NCBI RefSeq assembly: GCF_001540865.1
Contig: NC_033626.1
Coordinates: 13,608,065-13,672,064 of the forward strand
Direction of reading: 5' to 3'
DNA: 64,000 nt
Source: Ananas comosus
Taxonomy: Eukaryota > Streptophyta > Magnoliopsida > Poales > Bromeliaceae
This document shows, piece by piece, positions 21,801 to 33,143 of this stretch (within the stretch, counting starts at the first letter, position 1; each line of letters opens with the position of its first letter). The notes beneath the pieces were generated by a model. It was not told the DNA's origin and ran no database searches. It worked only from the letters and a program-made list of their open reading frames with translations. The position numbers and the translations under genes are program-made.

Positions 21801-24553
21801 AAAGTGCCACGTGCTTTATATAGTTTGAGCAAGAAAATATAACGTATTAAAATTCAAGTACTAAAGTATCACAAGTCTTATAGTTTGAGACCAAAAGCAT
21901 AATATACTTTTTTTATATTTTAATTTTATTTCAGAAGGAGACAAAGCTCTTTACGATATGCTAAACCATTTAATAAATTTTAGAATGTTTAATTGTTAAA
22001 ATTAAAAATCGATCAATCATATTTTGGATATTTCAAAAGATTTTAAACATGAAATTGATCGCTAATCAGATAATAATTAAATATGATATTAAAGTTTGAT
22101 ATTAAAATGAAAATTAAGACGTATAGAATTTTTTAGAACTATGAACTATTTTGAGTAAGCTATCGAACCTTTCAAAATTTTATTTTTTTTATTTAACTTT
22201 TCTACATGTTAAATTTGAGTAAGTGAATAATACTTTAACTTCAAAATTTAAATGCGTCGTTTAATTTACAGATTTAGTTAATATACTTCACATGATTTTT
22301 GCAACTAAATTTATTAAAATAAATATTAACTTAAACTCTATCAATCTTTTTTTTTATTATTTATTGTACAATTTATATCTAAGTGATAAATAATATAAAA
22401 TTAAAAAAATGTATGTTTAACATATATAACCTATACGATTTAAAAATTATATATTTTGAATTTTATAATAAAATAGATGAGAATTATATTGGATTTTTTT
22501 AAAAAAAAATCCGATTCTGTCGGTTCTGATTAGTGAACAGTGGAAAGAGAAAATATTAAAATTAAAATTAAAAAAAAAAAGGTTGGACCAGTCCCCACCC
22601 CCACCTGCTCCCCCCTCAAGCAGGGGTGTAATGTGGGTTGCCAGACCGGCGCGGCCCGCATTTATCCCGGCAACGCAGGCCAGGGGTCGGCCCTGCCAGG
22701 CTCGGTTAGAATCCATGCCGGGCCAAGTTTTATTGAACATCGGCCCATATCGGCCCTCCAACCCAGGTGGCACGGGCCGTGTCGGGTTGGGCCAGGCCGG
22801 CCTCCGAGCCGGCTCTTTGAATATTTTTTTTTATTTTTTAAACTATATAAAATATTGAAAAATAAAAATAAAATAACTTTTTTTCCTAATATGTTGGCTA
22901 AAAGATAAAAATTATTAAAACACTTATAAAATATTGAAATTTTTTAATTTTTTTTTTTCCAAAAGAGAGCACAGGGCCCTAGACTCTTTATTTCCTTAGC
23001 CTTTGGATCCGAGGAGCCAACCTAGCTCCCTATCCTAAGGTCAGTCCCCCAGAAGCCCACTAGGCCAGGCCGTGCTGGCCCTGGGCCGCACGTCCGCTCG
23101 GCACCAGACCCATAATGGGTCCTGCCGTCCGGTGCCGTGCCGGACCGACGGGCTCAATTATCTTGGCCCAGCACAGCTCGTGATTATCAGTCTGCCGACC
23201 AAGCACGGGCTCTACAGTACCGTGCCGTGCCTGGGCCCAGCCCGTTTTACATCCCTACTCCTAAAGCTCCCCTTCATCACCATGTGGGCTGAAATTGGTA
23301 TGAATGGATAGATGCCTTAGAGTTTGAAACTAAAATTAGTACCCGTTCCAGATTTATAATATTTCGAAAATACTTCATATTTTTTACTTAAAAGTGTTTG
23401 AAATATTATTATTCGAGTCAAAGTTACATAGTTCTAGTGTAATCATTGCTAGATTTCTAGATGATAGAAATATCAGATTATTATAAATTGGAAAGTATAT
23501 ATGCTCATTAATTGTCCATTAATAAGAATAATAAATATTGGTTCCTAACAACATTTTTACTAAATAATTTGATAATTAGTAACAAACTTATCATTCTAAA
23601 AAATATATATATAATATTTTTGAAATATCACAAACTTTGAATCAAATAGTTCTTTAGTATTAACTAGACTGTTAGGCGGTGTACGAATTGGCCGTGAGAA
23701 ATAATTAATTTGTTCATGATAATTATTAGGATTTTGCATTTCCCCAAATATATAATCGTATAGGTTATGTTACTATCTTTTAGGAGGATACATCTGCTCA
23801 AATATATGATCGTATATGTTCTGTTACCATCTTTAGAAGGATTCTGAATGCATGATAAAACAAGTAATATTACATACCTCCCGTTGTAAAGAGCCACATG
23901 GACTAGAGTAGCTGTTATCGCCGCAAAACTAAAACCATAGGCAACCACCAGGAATGCACTCATGTACAATGGTGAGTATTCCTCATATGCACTCTTATCC
24001 AGCTCAAATCTTTTGCTGTCCAGTACCCTTGAAATGTTGTATTTTCCACCGGCCTCGTCGAATGTCCCCGCGCTGAAAATAGGAAATCTTCTTGCATTGT
24101 ATGCATTCCTCCAGTAAACGAGGGGAGTTACGACGTAAATCGCGAGGATGAACCCGGCGAGCGTGTTAAATATAGTGAATGCTGGATTGGCCATGGGATT
24201 GCCGATCGCAGCGATGGTCGACCAGTCAAGCCCGATCGACCCAACCCCAAGACCAGAAAAGCCTGACCCAATCTGTTGCGCCGTGATTGAGCTCTTCCAA
24301 ATCCAGCAGGAGAACGATAGGGCCATGATCGAGGGGAAGAAGTAGTTGGGAACAACATAGTAAGCAAAGCTCGAGACGGCCACAATCGTAAAGAACTGAA
24401 TTTTAGTTAGGCCTCCCTTTTGTCTCACTTCTACTTCATGAAGTGCCCTGGAAAGCAATGTTAGGTGTGTATGCGTTGTGTGTGTGTGTCTATGTGTGCG
24501 CGCGCGCGTGTGTATATATATATATGGCCGATGCATATGCAAGTAGCATTACG

Positions 24554-24624
<71 letters not shown>

Positions 24625-25343
24625 TGTTTACCTGTAGGTAGAAACATCAACTAAAGTCGAAGGCCACCACATGTACGGAGAGTCCACGAGAAACTTCATA
24701 AACACACCAGCAAACCCATAACCCATCACCTGCACAAATTAAAACATAAAATTTCATGATGCTAGCTAGCTAGCTCCTAAAGAGATGATAATTAGGAAAC
24801 TTAATTAGCTAGAAACGGTACACGCACGCATGCATATTTCTGAACCAAATTGTATCTGTGTTCCCTGATCAGATACATGCAGACATATATAGAAACCGAC
24901 CTGAGATGTTTGTATCAACAGGAGAGCAGCCCAGGGATTAATCTCCCTGTGGTAGAACGCTTTCATTTGAGGTACCACCTCACTGGCATAAGGGATCCAA
25001 GAACCCGACGAAGCTAGAATCATGACGAGCGCGTGCTCTTTGATATTGAAGGGCCCGGGATTGAGTGAAACCTTCCATCCGGTCCACGGGATTCTCAAGC
25101 ACTTTGCGGGGAGGGTCGCGGCCATCAATCTTCCGAGCGCAAGGAGGCCTAGTTGTTGCAAGGTTTGGTCTAACCCGATCTGATTCTGGCGATACACGAA
25201 GAATTCATTGAGAAAGGCTATAAGGGCACATGAACTGATGCCCAGGACCCATGTTCTGAGCGTAAGCACCGGCAAATCCTTGTCGTCGGTCGTCGGAACC
25301 GTGAGCCTCACCTCCTCTATCGGAGAATCATCATGCACTTCAC
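15345..25343 (-). CDS. Oligopeptide transporter (OPT family), first exon not found
   Basis: Proton-coupled membrane transporter of the OPT (PT clade) family. Family members move small peptides, glutathione or metal chelates across the plasma membrane; the substrate of this one cannot be told from sequence. Exons in transcription order: 25,343-24,901; 24,729-24,632; 24,447-23,878; 18,256-17,992; 16,321-16,139; 15,965-15,345. All junctions are GT/AG and keep frame, giving about 726 residues. The signature motifs are present: NPGPFNIKEH (25,062-25,033) and KIPPRSMFIVQ (16,172-16,139), with many hydrophobic membrane segments and the C-terminal DHCPLAHCPTAPG block. The first visible exon opens right after an AG at split-codon phase, so a short upstream exon encoding the acidic N-terminus is missing from my model. 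The 5.6 kb and 1.7 kb introns are filled with MITEs. No stop or frameshift is seen in the exons. Confidence 0.9.
16641..17920. mobile_element. ~1.28 kb terminal-inverted-repeat element in an OPT intron
   Basis: Left end AATTTCCTCAATACCCTTC and inverted right end AATTTCATTTCTACCCTCAC are imperfect inverted copies that extend to about 48 bp and finish ATCATAAATACCC or TTCATAAATACCC. A second copy in the same orientation lies at 57,428-58,741. The interior is AT-rich with no transposase. I cannot see a convincing target duplication, so the superfamily is open (Mutator-like is one possibility). Confidence 0.7.
18400..18655. mobile_element. MITE in OPT intron (TIR ...CTTATGAGTAT)
   Basis: The left end (CTACCATACTCTTATGAGTA) and inverted right end (GGCTACTATACTTTTATGAG) are inverted copies. 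The middle 'gattgatggaatgtgtggctagg' and 'gggttgagtgggtagttgg' recur in the MITE at 18,876. Non-coding. Confidence 0.75.
18648..18831. mobile_element. Short MITE abutting the previous one
   Basis: Left 'attaatagtactaaatacttgg' faces right 'ccgagtactggctaataac' in inverted order, followed by 'actagccgga' and a long (TA)n run. It shares the 'agtatgatctaacgg' core with its neighbours. Confidence 0.55.
18832..18875. repeat. (TA)n microsatellite between MITEs
   Basis: About 22 TA units. Confidence 0.95.
18876..19102. mobile_element. MITE bordered on both sides by (TA)n
   Basis: Left 'gagctcctatgcttttaaaagt' and right 'gcttttgcaagcatcataaccgg' are loosely inverted. The interior shares 'tagatgtgtggttaggatga' and 'gagtgggtggttggttgaat' with the element at 18,400. 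(TA)n lies on both sides. Confidence 0.6.
19122..19664. mobile_element. MITE with ~80 bp terminal inverted repeats
   Basis: Left CTTTCGAAAGTACGGGAACC and inverted right CTTTCGAAAATACGGAGGCC align and continue through CCGT(A/G)CTTGTA, TTGTTTTC and GATCGG(T/C)TCCGTTA, about 80 bp in total. (TA)n borders both ends. No coding capacity. Confidence 0.85.
19705..20535. mobile_element. MITE/foldback element carrying a very GC-rich insert
   Basis: The left end contains GCAGCCCTGTGCTCC then CAAAGCATCAGCCAT. The inverted right end contains GCAGCCTTGTGCTCC then TAAAGCATCAGCCAT. The centre (about 19,915-20,140) is G-rich to an extent unlike the AT-rich intron around it and yields open frames in several phases on both strands, probably by composition. 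Downstream (20,160-20,420) is ordinary sequence. The core may be a captured gene piece (promoter or 5' exon), but I recognise no protein. Confidence 0.65.
20580..21110. mobile_element. Possible further MITE of the same group
   Basis: It starts 'atccggctactatact', as the other members do, and contains 'cgttttcgatga'; a diverged inverted partner, 'gtttgtcgcgatgatgg' when read in reverse, lies near 21,090. The ends are not sharply defined. Confidence 0.4.
22621..23258. mobile_element. hAT-like MITE in OPT intron
   Basis: Left CAGGGGTGTAATGTGGG and inverted right TAGGGATGTAAAACGGG match the element at 14,362. Flanks CCCTCAAG and TCCTAAAG agree at 6 of 8 positions. The interior is GC-rich with GGCC words. 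Confidence 0.7.
24557..24621. repeat. (TA)n microsatellite in OPT intron
   Basis: About 32 TA units between the second and third recognised exons, near a short GT/CG run at 24,478-24,513. Confidence 0.95.
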
Positions 25344-25984
25344 CTACATTCACCACAAGAAAATTATCATTTACGACTACTTTTTCTTTTCATATTTAAC
25401 GATTCTTAAAAGTGTTCCTCTATAGTCTAGGATCACAATTGAAAACGTCCGTTAAAATATTGATAAATAAAGAGTCGCTACGTATATACCGGTATATGCC
25501 GAGTGTTAATTTGTAAAATACATTCTAACGTTTTAAAGGCATTACGTTTTTTTTAGATTTTTTTTTAAATCCAACATTTTAAAGAATCAAAAAATTTAAA
25601 ATAATAGTACATTTTATCATTCGATAAATTGGTTTGATATAATAGAGTATTCATATGACGATATTTTTTAAAGCGTCGGTATTTGTTATATTGTAGGAAC
25701 GTTTAGAAACACTTCTTCCATGCGTGGTCCAAAAAATATTCTTGTATTGAGATGTTCTCATAGTGATTATTAGGATACATATGCCATCATTAATCCTAAA
25801 TGTTGTTCTATGTTTGTAGATCCTGAGAATTAATTAATTGTTTTCTTCGGATCACAATGACTATTTACATGTCTGCAAGTTTGATTCTATGGCTGTGAAA
25901 AATAGTGTGACAAAGAAAAAAAAACAGCTTGAATAAGAACAGGATAAATATACTTAATTTATAGATGTGTTTAATTGCATATAT

Positions 25985-27330
25985 CAATTAGCCAAACATA
26001 TATACAAAATGAAAAACTTGAGTGGGTGTTTGATTTCATGTAAATCTACTAGAGAAGATTTTTAGGAGAGAAAATTAAGCTTTTCCCATGAAAAGAAAAT
26101 TTATATATTTTGTTGTCTTGATTCAGTGTCCATAGTAGAATAACATTTTAAGCATATTTTTTTAAATGAAACTTTGAAATAATAGAAAATTAGTGAGGAA
26201 TGGTAAAAAAATATTGTAGGTCCATGAAAAGGTACATAAAAAAGACGCTTACACAGTGGGCGTGATGGATCCATCATAGACATTATTGGACTTTTTAATA
26301 TGCCCCACTTCTTTGTGAAAACGCCACTTAATTTGTTGATGTAGTTTTTAACGAGATCGATCTTATTGAAATAATGCATGTGAACCAAAATATAATGCAT
26401 CTTATATTTAAATTTTAAAAATTGTTCTAATTTAGAAACTTTTTCACCCATATATCAATAGCATATTGAACATGAATATAGACGAATTTAGCCAAATAAG
26501 AAAGAGGAATAAATGCTACTCATTCAAGTTTTTTTTTCCTTTTTTTGTACTATATGACAGGAGATAACAAATGAACAAGGAAATAACAGATTAGTAATGT
26601 GCATTTTATGTCAATAATTTATCGTCAATAGATAACAGTTTTATAGAAGGAAAAGAAATTATTGTAGTATAATTACGAGCAGTATAAAAGGAAGTAATTG
26701 GAGTAATTGTACAGCTAAGTTAGAGTACTATATATACAATATTAATATTGCAAATCGGTCCCTATACTCTTCAAATGAAAAGAAACGATATATATTTTTT
26801 TAGAAATAAATTTAAGTAGAAATATAGACCAACTATGCCATGCAAGGCTTTTTTTCTTTTTTAAATTTTTACTAATTTTATCTCGAAAATATTTAAAATT
26901 TACAAAAGCATTAGCTAAGCATATCTCAAATGACAAACTTGGGTGATAAAAAGAGAAAAGCTTTAAAAACATTTTATGCATATTTTTAAGCGAACCTTTT
27001 AAATAATGGATAAATAAAGGGATATGGTAAAATATTTGTGCAGGTCTATGAAAAGGTGCATGAGAAAGGCGCTTACACAATGGGGGTGATTGGTCCATAG
27101 AGATATTGCACTTTTTGATATGCCCCTCTTCTTTGCCAAAGCACCACTTTGTTGATGTAGTTTTCGACGAGATGTTACTAAAACAATTTGATTTTCTCAA
27201 AAAAAAAAAAACAATTTGAGCCCAAATATAATTCACTGTATTTTTAATTTTTAAAATTTGTTCCAATTTAGAATCTTTTTGGTCCACGCATCAATACCCT
27301 ATATTGAACATGAATATAGAGAAAATTCAA
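25985..27330 (+). repeat. Local direct duplication upstream of OPT (two ~430-500 bp copies)
   Basis: About 25,985-26,490 and 26,910-27,330 align in order through 'ccatgaaaaggtacat / ctatgaaaaggtgcat', 'gacgcttacacagtggg / ggcgcttacacaatggg', 'gttgatgtagttttt / gttgatgtagttttc' and 'attgaacatgaatatag'. Both lie 5' of the OPT gene. They give open frames on the minus strand that I judge non-coding because they differ in frame. Confidence 0.7.
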
Positions 27331-27699
27331 CTAAAAATGTAAAGCAACTAAAACCTACAAAAAACTTTTTTATTAGTTTCCTCTCGAACATATTTTAATT
27401 TTAAATGCTTTTGTACTAAAAATTTCTAAAGTTTATTACTCATAAATAACAATAAATAATTTATAAAACTAATATTAAAATTTAAAATTTTAAAAATTAA
27501 AAAATAAAATGAAAAGTGTGGCCTGGTTTGGTATAATTATCATTTTTTTTTAAATGCTTATACTGTATAGTTTGATTTGTTGTAAGAAATATATTTTTTG
27601 TTATAGTTGATTAGCTTGTAATGCATCCAACGGACAACTTATATTTTTTAAGAAAATATTAGAAGCATAATAAAATATTTTCAAATTTTATTTTTTACT

Positions 27700-27855
27700 G
27701 TTTTTTTTTTTAGAGATAGGTAGCACGCTACCCGCTTCGTTTATTTCATTTAGAAATAAACTTAGCTGGAAGTGTGAATCAACTAAAATTCGAACTTGGG
27801 TCTCGGGTATCAATTACCAAGCCCTTTGCCACTTGCTGCTCTAGGGACGGTCGGT
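27700..27855 (-). mobile_element. tRNA-derived SINE (Au-like)
   Basis: Flanked by a perfect 16 bp duplication AATTTTATTTTTTACT (27,684-27,699 and 27,856-27,871). The minus strand runs from 'accgtccctagag' through the B-box-like 'aagttcgaat' and 'agctaagtttatttctaaat' to 'cgtgctacctatctct' and a T-rich end on the plus strand. Confidence 0.9.
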
Positions 27856-27993
27856 AATTTTATTTTTTACTATTAAAGTAAACACTTTGAATGAAAGGAT
27901 TGCAACAAAATATCATACACTCCTGCTCCTTTTGATATATAAAATTCTATTTAAAAAAATAAAAAAATAAATACGAATGAAAAAGAAAGAATG

Positions 27994-28675
27994 TGTTTAC
28001 GGCATCCCTTTCCTTTGGAGCTTCAAGATCCCTTTGAGAGTTAAAGTTTTTATTTGGCTCGCCGCGAGAAACAAAATCCTCACAGCCAACACACTATCCA
28101 AAAGGGGCTGGCATGGTCCTTCGATTTGCATTTTCTGTTCGATCAACGGGGAGAACTTAGAACACATCCTTTTCTGTTGCAATTATGCAAAGGCTGTTTG
28201 GAACCTCCTGCTACAATCCGCTCCAACAACTCAGCGCTTGTTGCTGACACAGCCAGGGGACTTATTAGAGAGATGGAATCGTGCTCGAAACTTTGTGAGG
28301 GGCTGGGGGAAAAAATTGTTCGATCTATGCTTCTCGACAGCTTGCTGGGAACTGTGGAAGGAGAGAAACAATCGTATATTCAGCGTACAACTTACTCGAA
28401 GCGACGAAACGGGAATGCGAGTGGCTAACACAATGAATCTTTGGCAACATGCGCTAGGAGTATGATCACATAAAAGGGTGAACTTCCCTGTGAGGCAAAT
28501 TTCCATGTGGTCCCTTGGACACTTTCGGGTAGCTTTCTATTTGTATCTTTCTGTGTTTCTTCACGCACGCTTATTCTTGTATCTTTCTGCTTAAAGCCTC
28601 ACGACAACTTGGTCGCATCTGTACACCCCTCAACTTGTAACACAAATAGGATAAATCCCTGTTTACTCAAAAAAG
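27994..28675 (+). mobile_element. 5'-truncated LINE with zf-RVT coding end and target duplication
   Basis: The open frame through 28,465 reads PFLWSFKIPLRVKVFIWLA, CIFCSINGENLEHILFCC and ELWKERNNRIF. This is the zinc-binding domain found at the C-terminus of plant LINE reverse transcriptases (pattern CxxC, H, C). A 3' UTR-like stretch follows, ending in an A-rich tail. The flanks AAAAAGAAAGAATG (27,980-27,993) and AAAAAGAAAGAGTG (28,676-28,689) form a 14 bp duplication with one mismatch, though A-richness could blur the border. The retained frame is open, so the insertion is not ancient, but the RT core and ORF1 are absent, so it cannot move by itself. The apparent ATG at 27,977 lies in flanking DNA. 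Confidence 0.85.
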
Positions 28676-28689
28676 AAAAAGAAAGAGTG

Positions 28690-29913
28690 CCTTCTACGAA
28701 TTGAAGGCATAAATGAAGCCTTGAAACTGCTAGGAATTGTTTTTGACCAACATTTAATCTAGATGTAGTGAAAAAAAATTACAGGAAAAAGAAGTATTGT
28801 ACCTGTATCTCGAGAACGAGAAGTCGATAAATTTTCTCTGTCGCAAAAAGTTCCAGCTTAAACCAATTTTGCATTCGAAAGGCAAGAAATACAAATTCCA
28901 CTTTCACAATAAATACAAATTTTTTTTTCTTCTATTAATTTGTTACCTAATTGATTGGATACAAATGCTACCTAATTAATTAAAGAGAGATATGAAGCGA
29001 GATATGAATTTTACCTAATCAAAATGATACATATAAATGAGACCGCTCTCAATTAACAAAAAAGGAATACAACTAGTCCCCCTTAAGGAGTGCTCTACCC
29101 ACCCATATGATGTTATAGCCAGTCCATAAATAGTATAATAAGACCTAAAATTGCATATAGCTCTCGATCGGTTAGATGGGGCTGGATCACCCACCAATGC
29201 TTTAGCATCGAATTCTTGTACAACTTCTTTCTGGAGGTTACGAATTCTGGTGAAAGTTAAAGTTTTTGTATGGCTATTTCTGAATCTTTAGAAGTGTGGG
29301 TACTAAGACGAACAATTTCAGATTTTTTTTTTTTACTAACAACATTGTGATCATCTTTTCTGTAACTCTGTGTATTTTTGCTATACACAGAAGACTTTGT
29401 AAGGATGGATAGTTGCTCTACGAAGTTCGTGCTATAAAGGGTGCCTAGATGGAGTAAAGATGAAAATCTTGACAAAGTTTCATCTGTCAACTAACCCATC
29501 ATTAGAATGTGCGATTGATTTATAATAAGATATAGATACTTAGCAGATATATAATGCATGAACTACGATTTTTATTAATTCATGGCATGGGAAAATTGGG
29601 TTTACAATCATCAATTTTCTTGGTTTCCTTTTCATATAAAGCAGAGAACAAGTCATAACAAAACTGCAAATACAGTATACGGTTGAATAACTTTAAAAAA
29701 GGATATGATGATATATATTAACAATGTATACAAGACAATTTCCCCTCTATCGTATTATCTATACGAGATACCAACTTTTATTTTGAAGAAAATGAGCAAA
29801 GTTATTTTGTACTATAAACATGTGTGTATGTTCAGCAGCTGCATGAGAAGAACTCCGAACTCTGAACTCCAAACTGTATTTGCAAATGAATAAAATCTAA
29901 GCAAGAAGAATTT
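28690..29913. other. Intergenic / 3' flank of O-fucosyltransferase gene
   Basis: AT-rich, no recognisable gene; holds the presumed 3' UTR of the minus-strand gene that ends at 29,914. Confidence 0.5.
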
Positions 29914-32900
29914 TCACGAACTCTGAAAATCTTCGGGCCGTTGCAAGCACTCCTTGGGATTGGCATAGAAATAGTCTTCTTCCTTGGGTCGATCAGGAAT
30001 CACCACTCGCCTCGAAGCCATTCCCATGCGATCCGAATGGGCCGCCTTTATCGAAGAGGAGAATTCACCCCACCCCAAGGTGCCACTGTTGTAGCGGTCG
30101 ACGAGCTCAACAATAAGTTTTCGATTCAATAGGATTGTCTTCCTGAAGCCTAAGCATCTGCGATGGCCTTCGACAACTTTTGCCATGTTCCCGTCGTACG
30201 TTGGAACAAATACATCGCTTTCTAGAGATACTAAATAATCCAAAGCCGCCATTTGAGATGAATGGTTCTGGAATAATCTAAGATCTGAAGGCTCCAGGAT
30301 TGTTTCCTTCCTGACCTGCATAGAATTGCTGAACAAATCAGACAAAATTATATACAAAGATTGGAGAAAGGGAGAGAGAATGGAAGGTTAATAGATAAAC
30401 CATATCTTGTATTGCAAACACACCACATTAGGATAAGCTGCAGTAAGTGCAGCCATTCTCTTCTGCCCGCTGTATATTTCTCCCGCTGCGATGTATATTT
30501 GGACGCTGCGATCAATATCGAGTGCCCTCAGAACAAGAGCAGTCTCCTCTGGTGTCAAAGGACAGAGACCTTCTTTCCTCTTCAAATCGGAGTTGATAAC
30601 TTTCTCTTTCCACCATGGATAAGCATATCTGAAAGCCATTCCCATGGTTTCACATTAAGCCAACATGAACTCAGGATTCAAAGACTAGAAACTCGCACGC
30701 GACCATTTCAGTAAAATAACCTTTTTAATCCTCTTATGCGATTCCTAACTAAGAGTCTAAGAGTCACAGTTTGCACAAAACTACAGAGATGTCGAGCATC
30801 TTAGGCAATCACAATAGAGGGTAAAATGAAAGGGAAACTGACCAGCCATACCTCATTCTCGTAAGCTCTTCTGCTTCTTCGTCCGTGCAACCTTGGGTAC
30901 AGCCGGAAAAAGCCAACATGTCCATTTCATAGCGTAAGTGGAGAACCAAAAAAGGGCCATTTTGACGGAGAATTTTGATCACCCGTTTGCCCAATTCTTT
31001 GATTTGAGAGGTAAATTTCAGGGCAGCGTAATTCACTCGACATCGCATCTTCTGAATCTCTATAGGAAGGCCATTATTAGCAAGCCGGGCGTCGGTTCTA
31101 TTCAAATGCACAACCTTATACTTCCGAATCAAGGGAAGAATCTGTTTTCAAATTAAACTGAATCTTAGCACTGTTACTAATAGAAAAATGATCAAAATCA
31201 TTTAACACTTGAATAAGACATAAGAAAACCTGATTGTGGTAATAGGAAATATCAGACCAGCTAACAGGTGGCATGGAATAAACCATCCCTAGTTCCACCC
31301 TTCTTTTTAGCCTTCGCGGAAGGTGCTTTAATATTCGGACCTCATCTCTTAATGAATTTATAAAATGATCCACATCAAATATGTCTTGAAAATCACTGCA
31401 ACATTAAAGAAAGTTGAAAACGATAACATTTCTTAATCCTAAAGAAGTGAAGAAAACTGGAAGCTAATCGAAAGGAAATTTTGCTTTGAAAAGACAAGCA
31501 CACCTGGTATCAGCCCAAAACGAGGTCTTATCGAGTTCTGGTACTATTAGAGTCACATTCAAGTATCTTGCAATAGTAACCATATCACATATCTGGGGAA
31601 ATAGAGTGACACCCAAGAAGAGTTGCAGCATAAGAAGTTATCAAAATTGCATTTTCACTAAGATTAGGCCAAAATTCTAAAGCAAAAGCAAGTAATTATA
31701 ATTAGAAAGTCACAAGTCTAAACTGATGCTTACAGCTGCTCGCATCTGATTAAGCCCCCCGTTGCATGAGACCATTAGATAACCATTATTCTTGTAGATC
31801 CCTAACGAGAACATATGTAGATATCGAATGTGAGATGCATCATATACAATATGTAATAAGTAATATTTTATTAGACAATAATAACACTCGAAGTGGATTA
31901 ATTAAAAGGCAACCAAATCGCTAACGGAAAACTTTAAACCAATATCTGAATGAAGAGCAATAGTAAAATGATTCTAAGTTGGTGGATACAATGAACAGAG
32001 ATTAGATAATAGAATTCACAAATTGTTGATTCATAAAGTGAGAGATTTGCAAAATAATAGGGAAAATGTCCAGATGGCTCCGCACGAATGGTCCTTGATA
32101 TTAAGACAATGTCGATAACATAAGCGGAAAATAAATCGAAATTAAGCACTAAGAGACCAACGAGACAAACGAATAGAATCTGACATCCTGAATTTGGGGG
32201 AAAAACAAAAGAATCAATAATTATCAGCAGTTAGCACATCATGGCCAAATAACAAAATCATAAAAGCAAAGCAATAAGCGGAATCCGTAATGACAAAGAC
32301 ATGCCAGCTAATAACATATAACACAACCAAAAGCAACCTAAAGTTGGGAGAATTGATTAATCCAATCGTTATATAAGGTGCCCGAATTGCTTACCATTAA
32401 TTCACCTAATCAATCATATGCAAGTGATCAGAAAAAAAAAACTCCCTAATGAATTCAACAAGCCAAAATTGACATCCTAACAATGACAGAAAATAAAGCA
32501 AACGAACAAACGGAAGAAACAATGCGAGTTTTCTTCTTGCATGATGAAAGATGGAGCTCTTTTAAATATAAAATTATATAAATACCGTTTTTTAACAAGT
32601 TAAACTTTTAGAATACAACTATTGTTTAACAAGGTATTAGAGCAGAGTTCCTGAGTTCGAGCCATGTCAAGTTTCTAGTATTATTAATTTTCTCTAATTT
32701 AATTCGAGTTTACGTCATGAGCCTTACAAAAAGTCTCGAGCTCAGTCGTGAAGGGGAGGGGAGTGTTAAAAATAAATATATATAAATATTGTTCTCTAAC
32801 AAGCTTAAGTGTTTAGAGTAAAACGTTTGATTAACAAGCTCTCACTTTTGGGGGGAAGGACGACGAGCTTGTCGGCCACCGAAGACTGGGAGGGTGCAGA

Positions 32901-33095
32901 GCAAGAGGGCCATCCTTTGAGGACTGCCGGCCCCCAAATCCCCCCGACCGCCGTTAGCTGGACGACGCATGTCCACAGAAGAGCGGCGACGGCGGCGCGC
33001 GCCATCCACATCTTCATCCGCGATCTCGACAGGACTGCGGCTGCTGCTGCCGCTGCGGCAGCAGAAACCTTGAGCTTCTCGGCCTTCACACGCAT
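29914..33095 (-). CDS. GDP-fucose protein O-fucosyltransferase family protein (plant DUF246 type)
   Basis: Predicted Golgi type II membrane glycosyltransferase. Plant members of this large family act on cell-wall glycans or proteins; the acceptor here is unknown. Seven exons in transcription order: 33,095-32,846; 31,801-31,734; 31,592-31,504; 31,395-31,230; 31,141-30,852; 30,628-30,424; 30,315-29,914. All are GT/AG and the sum is 490 codons, giving 489 residues. Residues ~31-51 form a membrane anchor. Family motifs are GGLNQMR (residues ~98-104), [20 protein letters not shown] (from ~259) and AAGEIYSG, then [12 protein letters not shown] and [11 protein letters not shown] near the end. An in-frame ATG 16 codons upstream (33,143) would add MCRVEKGIGSECGERE. 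I prefer the inner start by family length, but this is uncertain. Intron 1 contains a TRIM element placed against the donor. Confidence 0.92.
32561..32837 (+). mobile_element. TRIM (miniature LTR retrotransposon) in intron 1 of the O-fucosyltransferase gene
   Basis: Two direct terminal repeats of ~72 bp (32,561-32,632 and 32,764-32,837) both end TTAACAA. Right after the left one, GGTATTAGAGCAG resembles the usual TGGTATCAGAGC initiator-tRNA-Met primer site. Just before the right one, AAGGGGAGGGGAG is a polypurine tract. A perfect 5 bp target duplication GCTCT flanks it (32,556-32,560 and 32,838-32,842). There is no coding capacity, and the total of 277 bp fits the TRIM class. The right end is only a few bases from the splice donor of intron 1 (donor GT at 32,845-32,844, minus strand). 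Confidence 0.85.
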
Positions 33096-33143
33096 CTCCC
33101 TCTCCCCGCACTCGGATCCAATCCCCTTCTCAACTCGACACAT

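Noticed and set aside
26101..27287. Two minus-strand open frames (116 and 181 codons) with similar N-termini
   Set aside because: They come from the duplicated non-coding block; the frames diverge after the first residues and show no domain.
32632..32660. Possible tRNA gene (TATTAGAGC and GTTCGAGCC)
   Set aside because: The sequence is the primer-site region of a TRIM element and does not fold as a complete tRNA.
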